Of a stretch of 64,000 nucleotides of DNA, positions 17,023 through 26,027 are shown piece by piece (the first letter of the stretch is position 1; each line of letters begins with the position of its first letter). Origin of the DNA: JBGCDD01 sp045105075 (GTDB taxonomy: Bacteria > Pseudomonadota > Alphaproteobacteria > Rhodobacterales > Rhodobacteraceae); contig JBGCDD010000086.1 of NCBI GenBank assembly GCA_045105075.1, forward strand, positions 10,240 through 74,239, given 5' to 3'. Below the pieces are notes generated by a model, which was not told the origin of the DNA, searched no databases, and saw nothing but the letters and a program-made list of their open reading frames with translations. The translations under genes were made by a program, and so were the position numbers.

Positions 17023-17718
17023 CTAGCGGCGCTGCAACACAAGCGCGCCAAAGCTGGACGCCAGGGTGACGCGCGTGGCCTGCACCAAGCCAGAGGGCGT
17101 GGGCGCATAGCTGACGGTTAGATCGAAACTGCGCTGGTCCGAAAGCTCTTCTGCCGTGTAGCCGGCGACGCGTTTGAACCGGCCTGTGCAGGTCAGAGGA
17201 TTGGCGGCGCTCAGACGCAATTGTGAACGCCGGTCGCCGTCAAAAATCGCCAGATTCTTGTCACATAGCCCATCAAGGGGCTGATCGCGCAACACGGCAA
17301 ACAGGGCGGTGCCCGGATCAAGCGTCGCGCGTTGGCTGGCGGGCGACAGTTGCACGGCGTCGGGGCGTGGCAGGCGCGTGCCGCTGAGAACCGGGCCAGA
17401 TTTGCCATAGCTCAGGGTCGAGTCGTAACTGCCTTTCCGGGTGCGCACCGTCTCAGTGTACCGCCGGGGGCGGTACCTGTCGCCGCTGCGGCGCCCTTCG
17501 GCGCCCATGCGAAATTCAAACGTGGTGATCAATGACAAAGCGGGCGTTGGCGCGAACCGCGCGCTGATGCCATAACCAGTGTCGTTTTCGCGTGTCGACA
17601 TCAAAAAACTGCCAACGCCGACGCCGCGCACCTGTACGGCAAAGCGTGCTTCGGTTGCGGCCAGAAAGGTTGGCAACACGGCCAGTGTGGCAATTGCTGT
17701 GATCAAGCGGCGTCGCAT
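17023..17718 (-). CDS. Secreted DUF3108-type protein
   Basis: 231 residues from the ATG giving MRRRLITAIATLAVLPTFLA, a signal peptide, with an AGAGGAGA ribosome-binding site eight bases upstream; the longer reading to 17760 lacks one. The mature part is beta-rich with the family's alternating pattern (FAVQVRGVGVGSFLMS; YTETVRTRKGSYDSTLSYG), and its end resembles the DUF3108 domain. Probably periplasmic; function unknown. It is divergent from meaB, 53 bp away. Confidence 0.7.
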   Translation of the reverse strand: MRRRLITAIATLAVLPTFLAATEARFAVQVRGVGVGSFLMSTRENDTGYGISARFAPTPALSLITTFEFRMGAEGRRSGDRYRPRRYTETVRTRKGSYDSTLSYGKSGPVLSGTRLPRPDAVQLSPASQRATLDPGTALFAVLRDQPLDGLCDKNLAIFDGDRRSQLRLSAANPLTCTGRFKRVAGYTAEELSDQRSFDLTVSYAPTPSGLVQATRVTLASSFGALVLQRR

Positions 17719-17771
17719 CGCATCGGTCTCCTCTGGACAATTCGCCCCGGCCTCGGTCAATTGGCACGACA

Positions 17772-18776
17772 GTGGCTAAGGTTACCCAAATCATGGATAT
17801 GGCACAACTCGGTGACAAGGTTCTGGCCGGCGAACGCCGGGCTTTGGCGCGCGCCATCACTCTGGTTGAAAGCGGGCGCGCCGATCACCGCATTGCGGCT
17901 GGTGATTTGCTGGCCCATGTCGCGCGCTCGCGGCGTCAAGCTCTGCGGGTCGGCCTGTCGGGCACGCCGGGGGTGGGCAAGTCGACCTTTATCGAAACAT
18001 TCGGGCTGATGTTGACCGGTCAGGGGCTGCGGGTGGCTGTGTTGGCCGTTGATCCGTCCAGCGCGCGTTCGGGCGGCTCGATCCTGGGCGATAAAACCCG
18101 GATGGACTTGCTCAGCCGGGATCGAAACGCCTTCATCCGTCCCTCGCCCAGCCAGACCCATCTGGGCGGTGTGGCCCGGCGCACCCGCGAAGCCGTGGCG
18201 CTGTGCGAGGCTGCGGGCTATGATATTGTGCTGATCGAAACCGTTGGCGTTGGGCAATCGGAAACAGTTGTGGCGGAAATGTCGGACCTGTTCCTGTTGC
18301 TGTTGGCCCCGGCGGGCGGCGACGAATTGCAAGGCGTCAAACGTGGCATCATGGAGATCGCCGACCTGATCCTGGTCAACAAGGCGGATGGCGATCTCAA
18401 ACCCGTGGCAACGCGCACCTGCGCCGATTATGCCGGGGCGCTGCGGCTGTTGCGCAAGCGCGCGCAAGACCCCGAAGGCTATCCGCAGGCGATGATGGTG
18501 TCCGCCCTTGAGGCTGACGGGTTGGACCGTGCCTGGGCGGCTATGCAATACGTTGTGAACTGGCGCAAATCCAATGACCACTGGAGCACGCGCCGGGCCA
18601 ATCAAGCGCGCTATTGGTTCGAACAAGAGGTGCGACAGGGGCTGTTGGCGCAATTGAACAACAGCGCTGTGCAGGCGGAGTTGGCCCATCTGGGAGACGC
18701 GGTTGCGCGCGGCGATATCGCCGCGTCGCGCGCGGCGGATCAAATGTTGGCGCATTTGACACAAGAGCGCAGCTGA
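17772..18776 (+). CDS. meaB: MeaB-type P-loop GTPase (methylmalonyl-CoA mutase chaperone)
   Basis: G3E-family GTPase that guards cobalamin loading and protection of methylmalonyl-CoA mutase. Walker A GLSGTPGVGKSTFIE at about residues 61-75, AVLAVDPSSARSGGSILGDK (Mg-binding Asp), VLIETVGVGQSE (switch II) and the base motif NKADGD. About 334 residues with a GTG start at 17772; an ATG seven codons in (17793) is an equally good start. No mutase gene lies in the window, so the client is inferred from the family. Confidence 0.93.
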   Translation: MAKVTQIMDMAQLGDKVLAGERRALARAITLVESGRADHRIAAGDLLAHVARSRRQALRVGLSGTPGVGKSTFIETFGLMLTGQGLRVAVLAVDPSSARSGGSILGDKTRMDLLSRDRNAFIRPSPSQTHLGGVARRTREAVALCEAAGYDIVLIETVGVGQSETVVAEMSDLFLLLLAPAGGDELQGVKRGIMEIADLILVNKADGDLKPVATRTCADYAGALRLLRKRAQDPEGYPQAMMVSALEADGLDRAWAAMQYVVNWRKSNDHWSTRRANQARYWFEQEVRQGLLAQLNNSAVQAELAHLGDAVARGDIAASRAADQMLAHLTQERS

Positions 18777-19368
18777 CAGACACCGGTGTCAGGTCATTTT
18801 TAGGCAAAGCAGAGCCTGTTTTCCCTTTACGACAGATGAACCCAACAGACCTCGCCACGCCAGCCAACCCATATAACAATGGGGAACGCTGCTGGTGAAA
18901 CCGACGATGTTTTGGCCAAGACCGCTGAAGGGTGGACCAGCCCGCAGGCTCGTTCGCCCAAACCAACCCAACAAAGGCCGATCGCATTTTGCTGGCTCAC
19001 AATCCAGCGATCATAGCCGTAGGCCGTGACCTGATAGCATTGGAAATCGGCCCGATGCGCTGACGCAATAAAACGCCGAAGAGTAGGGGCGTGGTGCGGC
19101 GCTGGATTTCAAAAACCGCAGGACACACTGATCCTGCGATTGAGCACACGCTGGATCCTGACATCCCCCGCGCCAAGTCTGGGGGCATAGAGTTTGGGCG
19201 TGTGGTTAAGAACCCCGCATGGGATGATGAACATCGGGACCGGGTCTGTAAAAAGTTGGCAGGCAGGACTGTAGCTTTCGTTACCATTTGGAATCAAACA
19301 GTAAAATGACCGTGGTTTCGCTCGGCGGTTGAAAGAGAGACCATGAAAGGGAACAAATGTATCCCTAA
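18777..19368. other. Gene-poor stretch between meaB and the insertion-sequence remnants
   Basis: No convincing gene. A 12-bp palindrome gacaccggtgtc lies six bases after the meaB stop and is followed by a short T-run, so it may serve as a weak terminator. Short open frames on both strands (for example 19091-19309 plus, 18789-18974 minus) match nothing I recognise. The stretch adjoins clear mobile-element debris and is probably decayed sequence. Confidence 0.5.
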
Positions 19369-19503
19369 GAGCAGTGTGGACTGGACAACATCTATCTGAC
19401 CAACGCCAACATCGAGAACCAGGGTGGTCGGCGACGGTCGGTGCCCATTGAAGACCCGGAAAACCTCTGTCACGCCATCCGTAAGTGGATCGCCTGTCGC
19501 GCA
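19369..19503 (+). pseudogene. Possible N-terminal fragment of a helix-turn-helix regulator gene
   Basis: The frame reads EQCGLDNIYLTNANIENQ, then SVPIEDPENLCHAIRKWIA. This resembles the start of a family of small HTH regulators in alphaproteobacteria whose N-terminus reads roughly ECGLDNVYLxNG followed by VSIxDxxGLHxAI. The HTH domain that should follow is absent; the frame runs directly into transposase sequence, suggesting interruption. The match is from memory of the family and modest. Confidence 0.4.
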
Positions 19504-19866
19504 ACGCGGTCGCATAGCTCCGAGTTCACCGCAGAGGCCGTTAGGGACGGGATCAAGGCTGTCGGAGCCAAGACTGCACAGATTGAACCGGCTTACACCT
19601 TTTGGGACGTGTGTCGCAGATTGGATATTGCGAGAGCGTCAACGGGCGAAAACGCCCCTCGCGGCAGAATTGTTTTGCAAGTCGCCAGCCGGGCAAGGGG
19701 CGCATTGCGCAACGGCGAACTCTCCTCCTGGCTCTGCAAGGCTCTGATCATCATCGAAAGATCGACAAACCACCACAACAGCAAGCGCGCACACCGTGCA
19801 TTGGGCTACCGCCGACCTGCGCCTGAAGCCATCATCCCGGTCGACCAAGGGCCAATCACACTCTAA
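19504..19866 (+). pseudogene. Decayed IS3-family transposase (OrfB, C-terminal part)
   Basis: SSEFTAEAVRDGIKAVGAKT matches the DDE integrase-core block (normally NGPEFxAxAVRxWIxxxGAKT), continuing to IEPA. A different frame then supplies GYCESVNGR (normally ENGYCESFNGKLRDE), and the first frame resumes with the terminal block ALIIIERSTNHHNSKRAHR and ALGYRRPAPEAIIP. The two frame changes and the loss of the catalytic Asp in DNG show it is inactive. The 5' half and the terminal inverted repeats are not recognisable. Confidence 0.8.
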
Positions 19867-19903
19867 CGCTCAACATCGGCCACTCTAGTTATTCAGAAGC
19901 CGT

Positions 19904-20150
19904 GGAGGTCGCGTTTGGTGGCGACGTGTCACCCGTCTGAGCAATGCTGTGAGCAAGACAGCAGAAAACCACGCCTCTGCGGTTGCACTACGGTTCATGC
20001 GCTACAACTCTGGCCGCATCTACCAGACATTGCTTGTGACGCCCGCAATGGCCGCCAGCCGCGATACATCTCATTGGCGGGGTGACAATATCGTCGCCTT
20101 GGTTGAGACAATAGAAGAGGCAACACCAAGCCGCGCGGTCCCTACAAACC
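19904..20150 (+). pseudogene. C-terminal remnant of an IS1-type transposase
   Basis: The open frame reads WWRRVTRLSNAVSKTAENHA, then VALRFMRYNSGRIYQTLLV and TPAMAAS. This corresponds to the end of transposases annotated as IS1-family in alphaproteobacteria, which read roughly MRRFTRLTNAFSKKxENHA, then VALxFMxYNFxRxHxTLRVTPAMAAG and a tail about IVALLE. Only about 80 residues survive and no start or upstream domain is present. It lies 37 bases after the IS3 remnant, so two elements have piled up here. Confidence 0.7.
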
Positions 20151-20325
20151 TGGCGCAAAAAAAGATGTTTCAAAGTGACCCGCGACCCAGATGCCCGCGC
20201 TGCTTGACCTGCCCGGCGATTCCCACTAAAGCCAGCGGACCGAATTCAAGGTGCAGCTTTGCCTGCGCCGCATCCGGGTTGCACAGGCTGCGCGCCGTCG
20301 CGACCACCAAACAAAGGAAACGCCC

Positions 20326-20613
20326 ATGTCGCGCCGCTGCGAACTGACCGGAAAAGGCCCGATGACGGGCAACAATGTGAGCCATGCCAAGAACCGCACG
20401 CGTCGTCGGTTTTTGCCAAACCTGAATGACGTTACGTTGCAGTCCGAAGCACTGGGCCGTGGCATCAAGCTGCGTATTTCGGCGGCTGCCCTGCGCACTG
20501 TGGATCATCGCGGTGGGTTGGATGCGTTTTTGGCCAAAGCCAAGGACGACGAGCTGTCGGCCTCGGCGCTGAAAGTTAAGAAAGAGATTGCAAAGGCCGC
20601 TGCTGCGGTTTGA
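20326..20613 (+). CDS. rpmB: 50S ribosomal protein L28
   Basis: Ribosomal large-subunit protein. 95 residues from the ATG giving MSRRCELTGKGPMTGNNVSH, with AAAGGAAA upstream; the longer open frame from 20251 is rejected. Family blocks present: KNRTRRRFLPNLNDVTLQSE and ALRTVDHRGGLDAFL. Standalone gene followed by a strong terminator, downstream of the mobile-element debris. Confidence 0.98.
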   Translation: MSRRCELTGKGPMTGNNVSHAKNRTRRRFLPNLNDVTLQSEALGRGIKLRISAAALRTVDHRGGLDAFLAKAKDDELSASALKVKKEIAKAAAAV

Positions 20614-20657
20614 TCCTTGAGGGGGCGCAAGCGCCCTATGGTTGCAAAATGTCACAT

Positions 20658-20690
20658 GGCTCCGCAGGCGCGGAGCCATTTTCGTTTTCG
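20658..20690 (+). terminator. Rho-independent terminator after rpmB
   Basis: Stem ggctccgc (20658-20665) and gcggagcc (20670-20677) with a 4-base loop, followed by attttcgtttt. It lies 45 bases past the rpmB stop and upstream of the next gene. Confidence 0.85.
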
Positions 20691-20714
20691 GATGGGCGTG
20701 TTAGACCAACGGTC

Positions 20715-21068
20715 ATGGGCGTGCTTACTTTTTCCCGTTTGATCCACTTGCTTTTGGTGTCGGCATTGCTGCTGACCAGCCAGGGTATGGCCGTGGTGCG
20801 TGGCGCAAGCGGTCCGGCAGGACAGATGGTTCTGTGCGTCGGAACCCAGACCGTCGTGGTCGATGTGGATCAGCAAGGTCAGCCGGTCGAGCGGACGCAT
20901 CTGTGCCCGGATTGCGCCTTGTCGATACTGGACCATGTCAACCTGGCGGCGGCTGTGGCCAACTCAACGTGCCCGCAGCCCACGGTTTTGGCCGTGCGCG
21001 CCGAACTGGCTCACCCGGGTACAAGGGTGCCACCGCGCATGGCAAGGGGTCCGCCGGCGCTGGGCTGA
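20715..21068 (+). CDS. DUF2946-like secreted or membrane protein
   Basis: 117 residues from the ATG giving MGVLTFSRLIHLLLVSALLL, an N-terminal hydrophobic signal. The mature part contains HLCPDCALSILDH with a CxxC pair and ends PPRMARGPPALG, a composition like the DUF2946 proteins often found beside copper genes. The next gene, 41 bp downstream, encodes a copper chaperone, which supports a role in copper handling. Metal binding by the CPDC motif is inference. Confidence 0.6.
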   Translation: MGVLTFSRLIHLLLVSALLLTSQGMAVVRGASGPAGQMVLCVGTQTVVVDVDQQGQPVERTHLCPDCALSILDHVNLAAAVANSTCPQPTVLAVRAELAHPGTRVPPRMARGPPALG

Positions 21069-21109
21069 TCCACCCTTTTCAACGTATTTCCATCTGACGG
21101 GAGAGACCT

Positions 21110-21586
21110 ATGTCCTTCAAAACACGTGCCTTTGTGGCGCTGGCCCTTTGCATTGCGGCCAGCGGCGCCATCGCCGGTGACGCGATCATGATCAAAGACG
21201 CCTATGCCCGCGCGTCCTCCGCCAATGCCACCAGCGGCGCAGCGTTTATGATGATCATGAACCATTCAGGCCAGGACGACCGACTTGTGGCGGCGGCGTC
21301 TGGCGTGGCCAAACGGGTGGAGTTGCACACCCATATCGAAACCGGTGACGGTGTGATGCAGATGCGCGAGATCGAGGGCGGGATCGCGCTGCCTGCGGGG
21401 GCCATGCACATGATGAAACGCGGCGGCGATCATGTGATGTTTATGGGGCTGACCCAAAGCCTTGTGCAAGGTGACATGGTGGATGTGACCCTGGTTTTTG
21501 AGAAAGCCGGTGAGATCAAGGTGCGCATTCCGGTGGATTTGACCCGCAAACCCGGCGCCCATAGCGGGCACGGCTCGGGCGGGTGA
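21110..21586 (+). CDS. Periplasmic copper chaperone PCu(A)C
   Basis: 158 residues with signal peptide MSFKTRAFVALALCIAASGA. The family's Cu(I) ligands follow: HTHIETGDGVMQMREIEGG supplies the first His and Mets, and GAMHMMKRGGDHVMFMGL the second His/Met group, in the HxnM...HxM arrangement. PCu(A)C proteins deliver copper to the CuA/CuB centres of cytochrome oxidase. The C-terminus ends GAHSGHGSGG with extra His residues. Ribosome-binding site GGGAGAG precedes the ATG. Confidence 0.9.
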   Translation: MSFKTRAFVALALCIAASGAIAGDAIMIKDAYARASSANATSGAAFMMIMNHSGQDDRLVAAASGVAKRVELHTHIETGDGVMQMREIEGGIALPAGAMHMMKRGGDHVMFMGLTQSLVQGDMVDVTLVFEKAGEIKVRIPVDLTRKPGAHSGHGSGG

Positions 21587-21663
21587 TGGCACGGCAAACA
21601 GGCTCGGGCCGCGATGCAGCCCTCGCCTGTTTGCAGGCCGGTCCTGCGGGTCCGGCCGTCGCG

Positions 21664-22362
21664 TCAGGGCAAGGACGGGAGTTTTGATCTGACCCAGTCG
21701 GGAACCGTTTGTGTGGCATTGCCGAAGTGGGTTTGTGCAAAAGCCGACACGCCTGCCGAGGGCTCAAGGTTGATTTCCACCGTATGCGCGCCGGCCTGTT
21801 TTGCCTCGTGCACAAAACCTGCAGCGGGATAAACTTGGCCAGATGTTCCAATCGCAACAAATTCGTCGGCTTGTGCCAAATGGGCCAGGATGTCGTCCAT
21901 GAAATAGGGCATTTCGCCGAACCAGACCACATCTGGGCGCGCGGTCGCAGCATTGCAGGCAGGGCAGCGCGCGCCGGTTTCCAGCGTTTCGGGGGCAGGC
22001 CAGCGATGCGCGCAGGCACCGCACAGGGCGCCCGCCAGAGTGCCGTGCATGTGCACAACGCCCTGAGCGCCCCCCGCCTCGTGCAGCGCGTCAACGTTTT
22101 GTGTCACGATCACGACCTCGCCTGTGTGCTCGCGCTGTAGCTTTGCCAGTGCGAAATGGGCCGCATTTGGGAGCGCCTGCGCCGCGGCAATCCTGCGGGC
22201 GTTGTAAAACCGATGCACCAGATCCGGATCGCGTGCAAAACCTTCGGGCGTTGCCACGTCTTCGATACGGTGCTGCGCCCACAGCCCGCCTTCGTCGCGG
22301 AACGTGCCCATTCCGCTTTCTGCCGAGATCCCGGCGCCGGTCAGAATGACGATTTTGCTCAT
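21664..22362 (-). CDS. cobB: NAD-dependent protein deacylase (sirtuin, CobB-like)
   Basis: Removes acyl groups from protein lysines using NAD+. 232 residues: GAGISAESGMGTFRD (residues 9-23), QNVDALHEAGG (NAD ribose site), catalytic His106 in HMHGTL, and a zinc site from Cys114, Cys117, Cys133 and Cys136. Tyr53 and Arg56 (FYNARR) form the YxxR pair that in SIRT5-like class III sirtuins recognises succinyl/malonyl-lysine, so desuccinylase activity is likely by family knowledge. Convergent with the PCu(A)C gene. Confidence 0.95.
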   Translation of the reverse strand: MSKIVILTGAGISAESGMGTFRDEGGLWAQHRIEDVATPEGFARDPDLVHRFYNARRIAAAQALPNAAHFALAKLQREHTGEVVIVTQNVDALHEAGGAQGVVHMHGTLAGALCGACAHRWPAPETLETGARCPACNAATARPDVVWFGEMPYFMDDILAHLAQADEFVAIGTSGQVYPAAGFVHEAKQAGAHTVEINLEPSAGVSAFAQTHFGNATQTVPDWVRSKLPSLP

Positions 22363-22451
22363 CTCAGCTGTCTTTCCCGCGTTAACTCAAAGCCGAACCT
22401 AAACGCGCGATTTTTGTCTGGCAACGCGCGTCAGTTTAAGCAAAGCCAAAT

Positions 22452-23417
22452 TCAGCCCTCGATCACGCGCAGCGGTCCGTTCAGCCAGGGCAGCCGCGCA
22501 ATGGCGGAATCGATCATCTGGGTTTGCACCAGTTGGCGCATGGTGCGCGCCACATCGCGCGGCACCCGGTCGGCCCAATCGGCCCCGGCAAACAGCGAGA
22601 TCTGGCGCGAAAACGCCCCAAACGGCAGGTCAAACGCCTCGATCTCGTCATGAAACCGCGCCGCGCGCATGTAACCCAACGGCGTGGTCACAGCCCAGCC
22701 GATCCGCCGCGCCACCATCGCGATCAGTGCCAGGTGGCTGCCGATTTCAAAGCGTTCTTCAAAGACCAGCTTTTGGCGGGCCAAATGTGCTTCGATCTGG
22801 CGGCTGATCAACTGTTCGCGGGCATAACGCAACAACGGCAAACCAGCCAAAGCCTCCATCATATCAACACCTTCACGGATCACTCCGCGCGGCGCCACCA
22901 GAATGAACGGATCGCGCACCAGCGGATATTCAACCACGCCCGTTTGCATTTCACCAGTGCTGGCAGCCACCGCAATGTGGAGCCGGCGCGCTTGCATGGC
23001 TTCGGAAATCTCGTGGCTTGGGGCGGTGATCAGTTTGAAACGGCATTTCGTCATCGAACTGGCCAGAATGGTCACCAGGCGCGGCGTCAGATCATTGTCA
23101 AAGTCGTCGATCAAGCCAATGCTCAGCGTGCTGAGGTGGGTCAGATCCATCACCGTCAACTCGCTCTGAGCCAGGCGCAATTCGCTTAGAACAGCCTCGG
23201 TACGAGCCAGAAAACTGTGCCCCGCCGGGGTCAACCGCATCGGACGCCGGGTGTGATCGACCAGATCGGTCCCCAGCGCATTTTCCAGATTTCGCAGCTG
23301 CTGGCTGACCGCAGGCTGGCTGAGCCCCGTTGCCTCGGCGCTCTGGGCGACCGAACCGGTGCGTGCCAGCGCTTCAAACACCTCAAGCCCACGCAGGGTA
23401 ACGCCTTTCATCAGCAT
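22452..23417 (-). CDS. LysR-family transcriptional regulator
   Basis: 321 residues. N-terminal winged HTH at about residues 8-67 (LEVFEALARTGSVAQSAEAT, then LSQPAVSQQLRNLENALG), followed by a periplasmic-binding-like effector domain from about residue 95. The start may be either of two nearby Mets (MLMKGVTL). Effector unknown. The adjacent genes (a sirtuin and a small lipoprotein) do not suggest an obvious target; it is not divergently paired with a metabolic operon. Confidence 0.92.
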   Translation of the reverse strand: MLMKGVTLRGLEVFEALARTGSVAQSAEATGLSQPAVSQQLRNLENALGTDLVDHTRRPMRLTPAGHSFLARTEAVLSELRLAQSELTVMDLTHLSTLSIGLIDDFDNDLTPRLVTILASSMTKCRFKLITAPSHEISEAMQARRLHIAVAASTGEMQTGVVEYPLVRDPFILVAPRGVIREGVDMMEALAGLPLLRYAREQLISRQIEAHLARQKLVFEERFEIGSHLALIAMVARRIGWAVTTPLGYMRAARFHDEIEAFDLPFGAFSRQISLFAGADWADRVPRDVARTMRQLVQTQMIDSAIARLPWLNGPLRVIEG

Positions 23418-23484
23418 GGGTCTGAAGCTCCGCCAGTTTTACCTTTTGTGAAACTCGCAGAGACGTCGGTCAAGCCCTAAGGGG

Positions 23485-23847
23485 TTAACGGCACTGTTTG
23501 GAAGCGGCCTCTCCAAAGGCTTTCCAGCGCAACCAAAAGGCTGAATTGGCTTCTGTTCCTGATTGGCGGATCTCTTGGGCGCGGTGCGGATCCGAGAAAA
23601 ACACCGCCCCGCGGCGCTGGTCGCTGGAAGACAAGGTGCGATTTGCGGTTTGCTGAACACAGCCACACAGCGTTTGGCTGGCGTTTGAGCGCCGCGCACT
23701 CAGACAGGCCGACGCGATGGGACCCTTTGACACCAAAGACGCGGGCGCACTGGCGCGATTGACCCGGCCTGGTCCACAGGCCGCAAGCGCGCCCAATGCC
23801 AAAAACACCGCTGCAAATCCAAAAAACCGAACCATCGTCACCACCAC
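23485..23847 (-). CDS. Small lipoprotein of unknown function
   Basis: 120 residues. Signal peptide with lipobox (FAAVFLALGALAACGPG), so probably lipid-anchored in an envelope membrane. The mature part has four further Cys residues (two in LCGCVQQTANRTL, one in ASACLSARR, one near the C-terminus) and the block GAVFFSDPHRAQEIRQS. I believe this is a conserved Rhodobacteraceae family without known function. An internal Met (MVRFFGF) is an alternative start. Confidence 0.75.
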   Translation of the reverse strand: MVVTMVRFFGFAAVFLALGALAACGPGRVNRASAPASLVSKGPIASACLSARRSNASQTLCGCVQQTANRTLSSSDQRRGAVFFSDPHRAQEIRQSGTEANSAFWLRWKAFGEAASKQCR

Positions 23848-23916
23848 TCAAGCTCCGCTGGTTTTAGACCGCACACGGGGACAGGTCCAACACAAACTGC
23901 GCCGAACCCGCCAGGA

Positions 23917-25755
23917 TCAAGCAAAGATGAAGTCGCCCAATGACAGCTCAAAATCCGAAATCTGGCCATCTGCGGCCTTCACCAGAATGTTTTCCTGTTC
24001 GACCCGGATCCGTACATCGTTGCCAACCTGGGTGATCGCCAGCTGTGAAAACTCCAGCCCGACACCAAAATCCGTCAGATCAATGCGATCCATCCCGTCT
24101 TCGTAATCGGTGATGATGTCGAGCGTGCCGTCCTGAACGAAGATGAAGATGTCAAAACCGCTGCCGCCGGTCAGCTGATCTGCGCCCAGCCCGTCGGTCA
24201 GCCGATCATTGCCCGTCCCGCCTTCGACCCGGTCATTGCCACGCCCGCCGAACAGCACATCATTGCCGTCCTGGCCGACCACGCGGTCCGACGCTTGGCC
24301 GCCGTTGATGTAGTCATTGCCGTCCTGACCAAACAGCGAGTCGTTGCCATCCTCGCCAAACATGAAATCATAACCGTCGCCGCCGCGCATGATGTCGCGC
24401 CCGTCGCCGCCAAACAGATTGTCTTCCCCGTCGCCGCCGACCACGCTGTCATTGCCGCGCCCGCCTTCGATCATGTCGTCGCCCGCATCGCCGCGCAGCG
24501 TGTCATTGCCGCCTTTGCCAAAGATCTGATCATCGTCTTCGGTGCCATTGCGGGTGTTGTTGCCAGCGTTGCCGTTGATGTCGGTGTCTTGTGCCACATA
24601 GCGGAACGAACGGATCTCGTCCGTGCCCTGCATTGACAGAAACAGGAACTGATCGGCGCCGATATCGCGCTCTTCGATGTCAAAAACCCGCCCGGAATTG
24701 CCGGAAAACACCATTTCGTCAACCTCGGTCAGCGCGCCGCCTTTCGAGATTTCAAACACGCCAAAACTGCGCCCATAACCGCCCGTGGCCACGTAATACG
24801 TGCCGTCGATTTCGAACACCTCCAGCGACTCGCCAAAGCCCCACTGGTCGCCGCTGTTGGGTCTTTCCTGTTCCACAAGGGCCAGCGCGCCGGATTTTTC
24901 GACCTCGTAAACCAGAATGGTGCCGGCTGTTGACTCGGTCATGATCACAAAAGCGCGCCCGTCAATCTGCACGGTTTCCACATCGGTGGTCACCCGGTTG
25001 AAAATCGCCTGATCGCTTTGAGGCAGATCAAACACCGGACGCAAACCGCCGAAATTGTTGATCTGAAACACCTGCAGCGGCGATTCCTGATCAAAGGCCG
25101 TGATCGCGATTGCAAAAGTCTTGCCGCCGACCTCAACCACATCGAATTTTTCATATCGCGTCGCATCCGCATCGGAACTGCGCAGATGGCGCAACGTGCC
25201 GTCATTGCGAATTTCAAAGCTCTCAAATGTGCCAGAGTTGAAAACGGTGGTGTTGCTGGTCGTGATCAGCATGTCGCGCCCGCCCACGTTGACGATCGTC
25301 GGGTCCACGCCAAACGAACTGACCGCACCGCCGCCACCGGGCGCAGTTGTGACCTCAACCTGCTGGACGACGTCCAGATCGCCATTCACGTCTATTTCAA
25401 GCACGCTGATCCCGTTCCGCCCCTCGGCCCGGTTGTTCACCAATTCGTTGCTTTGCCCGCTGAGATAGACATAGGTTTGCCCGTTTTTGGTGATGCTGGA
25501 GATCCCCGAGGTCGAGAACTGAATACTGTCGAGCCGGTCAAAAGCGGTTGCAAACGCCTCCTGAAACTCGAGCGCGCCATTGTTGAAAATCCGCGCCACG
25601 CCGAGGCCCAAGCCCTCCGAGCCCATAACCATGTACAGGCGCCCGTCCGCGTCCAGCGTGGTGATCCGCCCGGGCGGAAAAAAACTGGTGGCCGTGCCGT
25701 TCAGAAATTCCATGTCCCGGACGCGCTGCAATGTGTCAATTTCAACAATCGGCAT
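23917..25755 (-). CDS. RTX calcium-binding protein with N-terminal propeller-like domain
   Basis: 612 residues from the ATG giving MPIVEIDTLQRVRDMEFLNG, with an AGAGG ribosome-binding site. Residues 1 to about 385 are repeated beta blades (for example LFVIMTESTAGTILVYEVEK-like segments), resembling a lactonase/YVTN-type beta-propeller. Residues about 395-520 hold around a dozen RTX nonapeptides such as GGRGNDSVV, GGDGEDNLF and GQDGNDYIN, which bind calcium. The C-terminal region (about 520-612) ends LSLGDFIFA, typical of a type I secretion signal. No Sec signal peptide is present. No type I exporter genes are in the window. Confidence 0.85.
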   Translation of the reverse strand: MPIVEIDTLQRVRDMEFLNGTATSFFPPGRITTLDADGRLYMVMGSEGLGLGVARIFNNGALEFQEAFATAFDRLDSIQFSTSGISSITKNGQTYVYLSGQSNELVNNRAEGRNGISVLEIDVNGDLDVVQQVEVTTAPGGGGAVSSFGVDPTIVNVGGRDMLITTSNTTVFNSGTFESFEIRNDGTLRHLRSSDADATRYEKFDVVEVGGKTFAIAITAFDQESPLQVFQINNFGGLRPVFDLPQSDQAIFNRVTTDVETVQIDGRAFVIMTESTAGTILVYEVEKSGALALVEQERPNSGDQWGFGESLEVFEIDGTYYVATGGYGRSFGVFEISKGGALTEVDEMVFSGNSGRVFDIEERDIGADQFLFLSMQGTDEIRSFRYVAQDTDINGNAGNNTRNGTEDDDQIFGKGGNDTLRGDAGDDMIEGGRGNDSVVGGDGEDNLFGGDGRDIMRGGDGYDFMFGEDGNDSLFGQDGNDYINGGQASDRVVGQDGNDVLFGGRGNDRVEGGTGNDRLTDGLGADQLTGGSGFDIFIFVQDGTLDIITDYEDGMDRIDLTDFGVGLEFSQLAITQVGNDVRIRVEQENILVKAADGQISDFELSLGDFIFA

Positions 25756-26027
25756 GATCTCAAACCTCTTTTTCGCAATAGTCGGCACCCTAGGAAGCGG
25801 CAAAACCGGGGTCAAACGGAATTAACCGCCGAGTGCTATAACAAATGAGAGTTTTTGAACCGATCCCGCGAATGTGATCTGAACAGCGCGGCCCGGTTGG
25901 GGAACCTGACCTAGCTAAAGCCATCAAGAGGGCGCAAACGCGCAAAGCGGGTCAAAGATTTGGCCCCATGGCGGCTGTGATGTCGCGTGCGCTTGACCAC
26001 GCTCCCAATCCCTTCCATATCCAACCC

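Noticed and set aside
18789..18974. 61-codon minus-strand frame after meaB
   Set aside because: No family match, no ribosome-binding site, and located in a decayed region.
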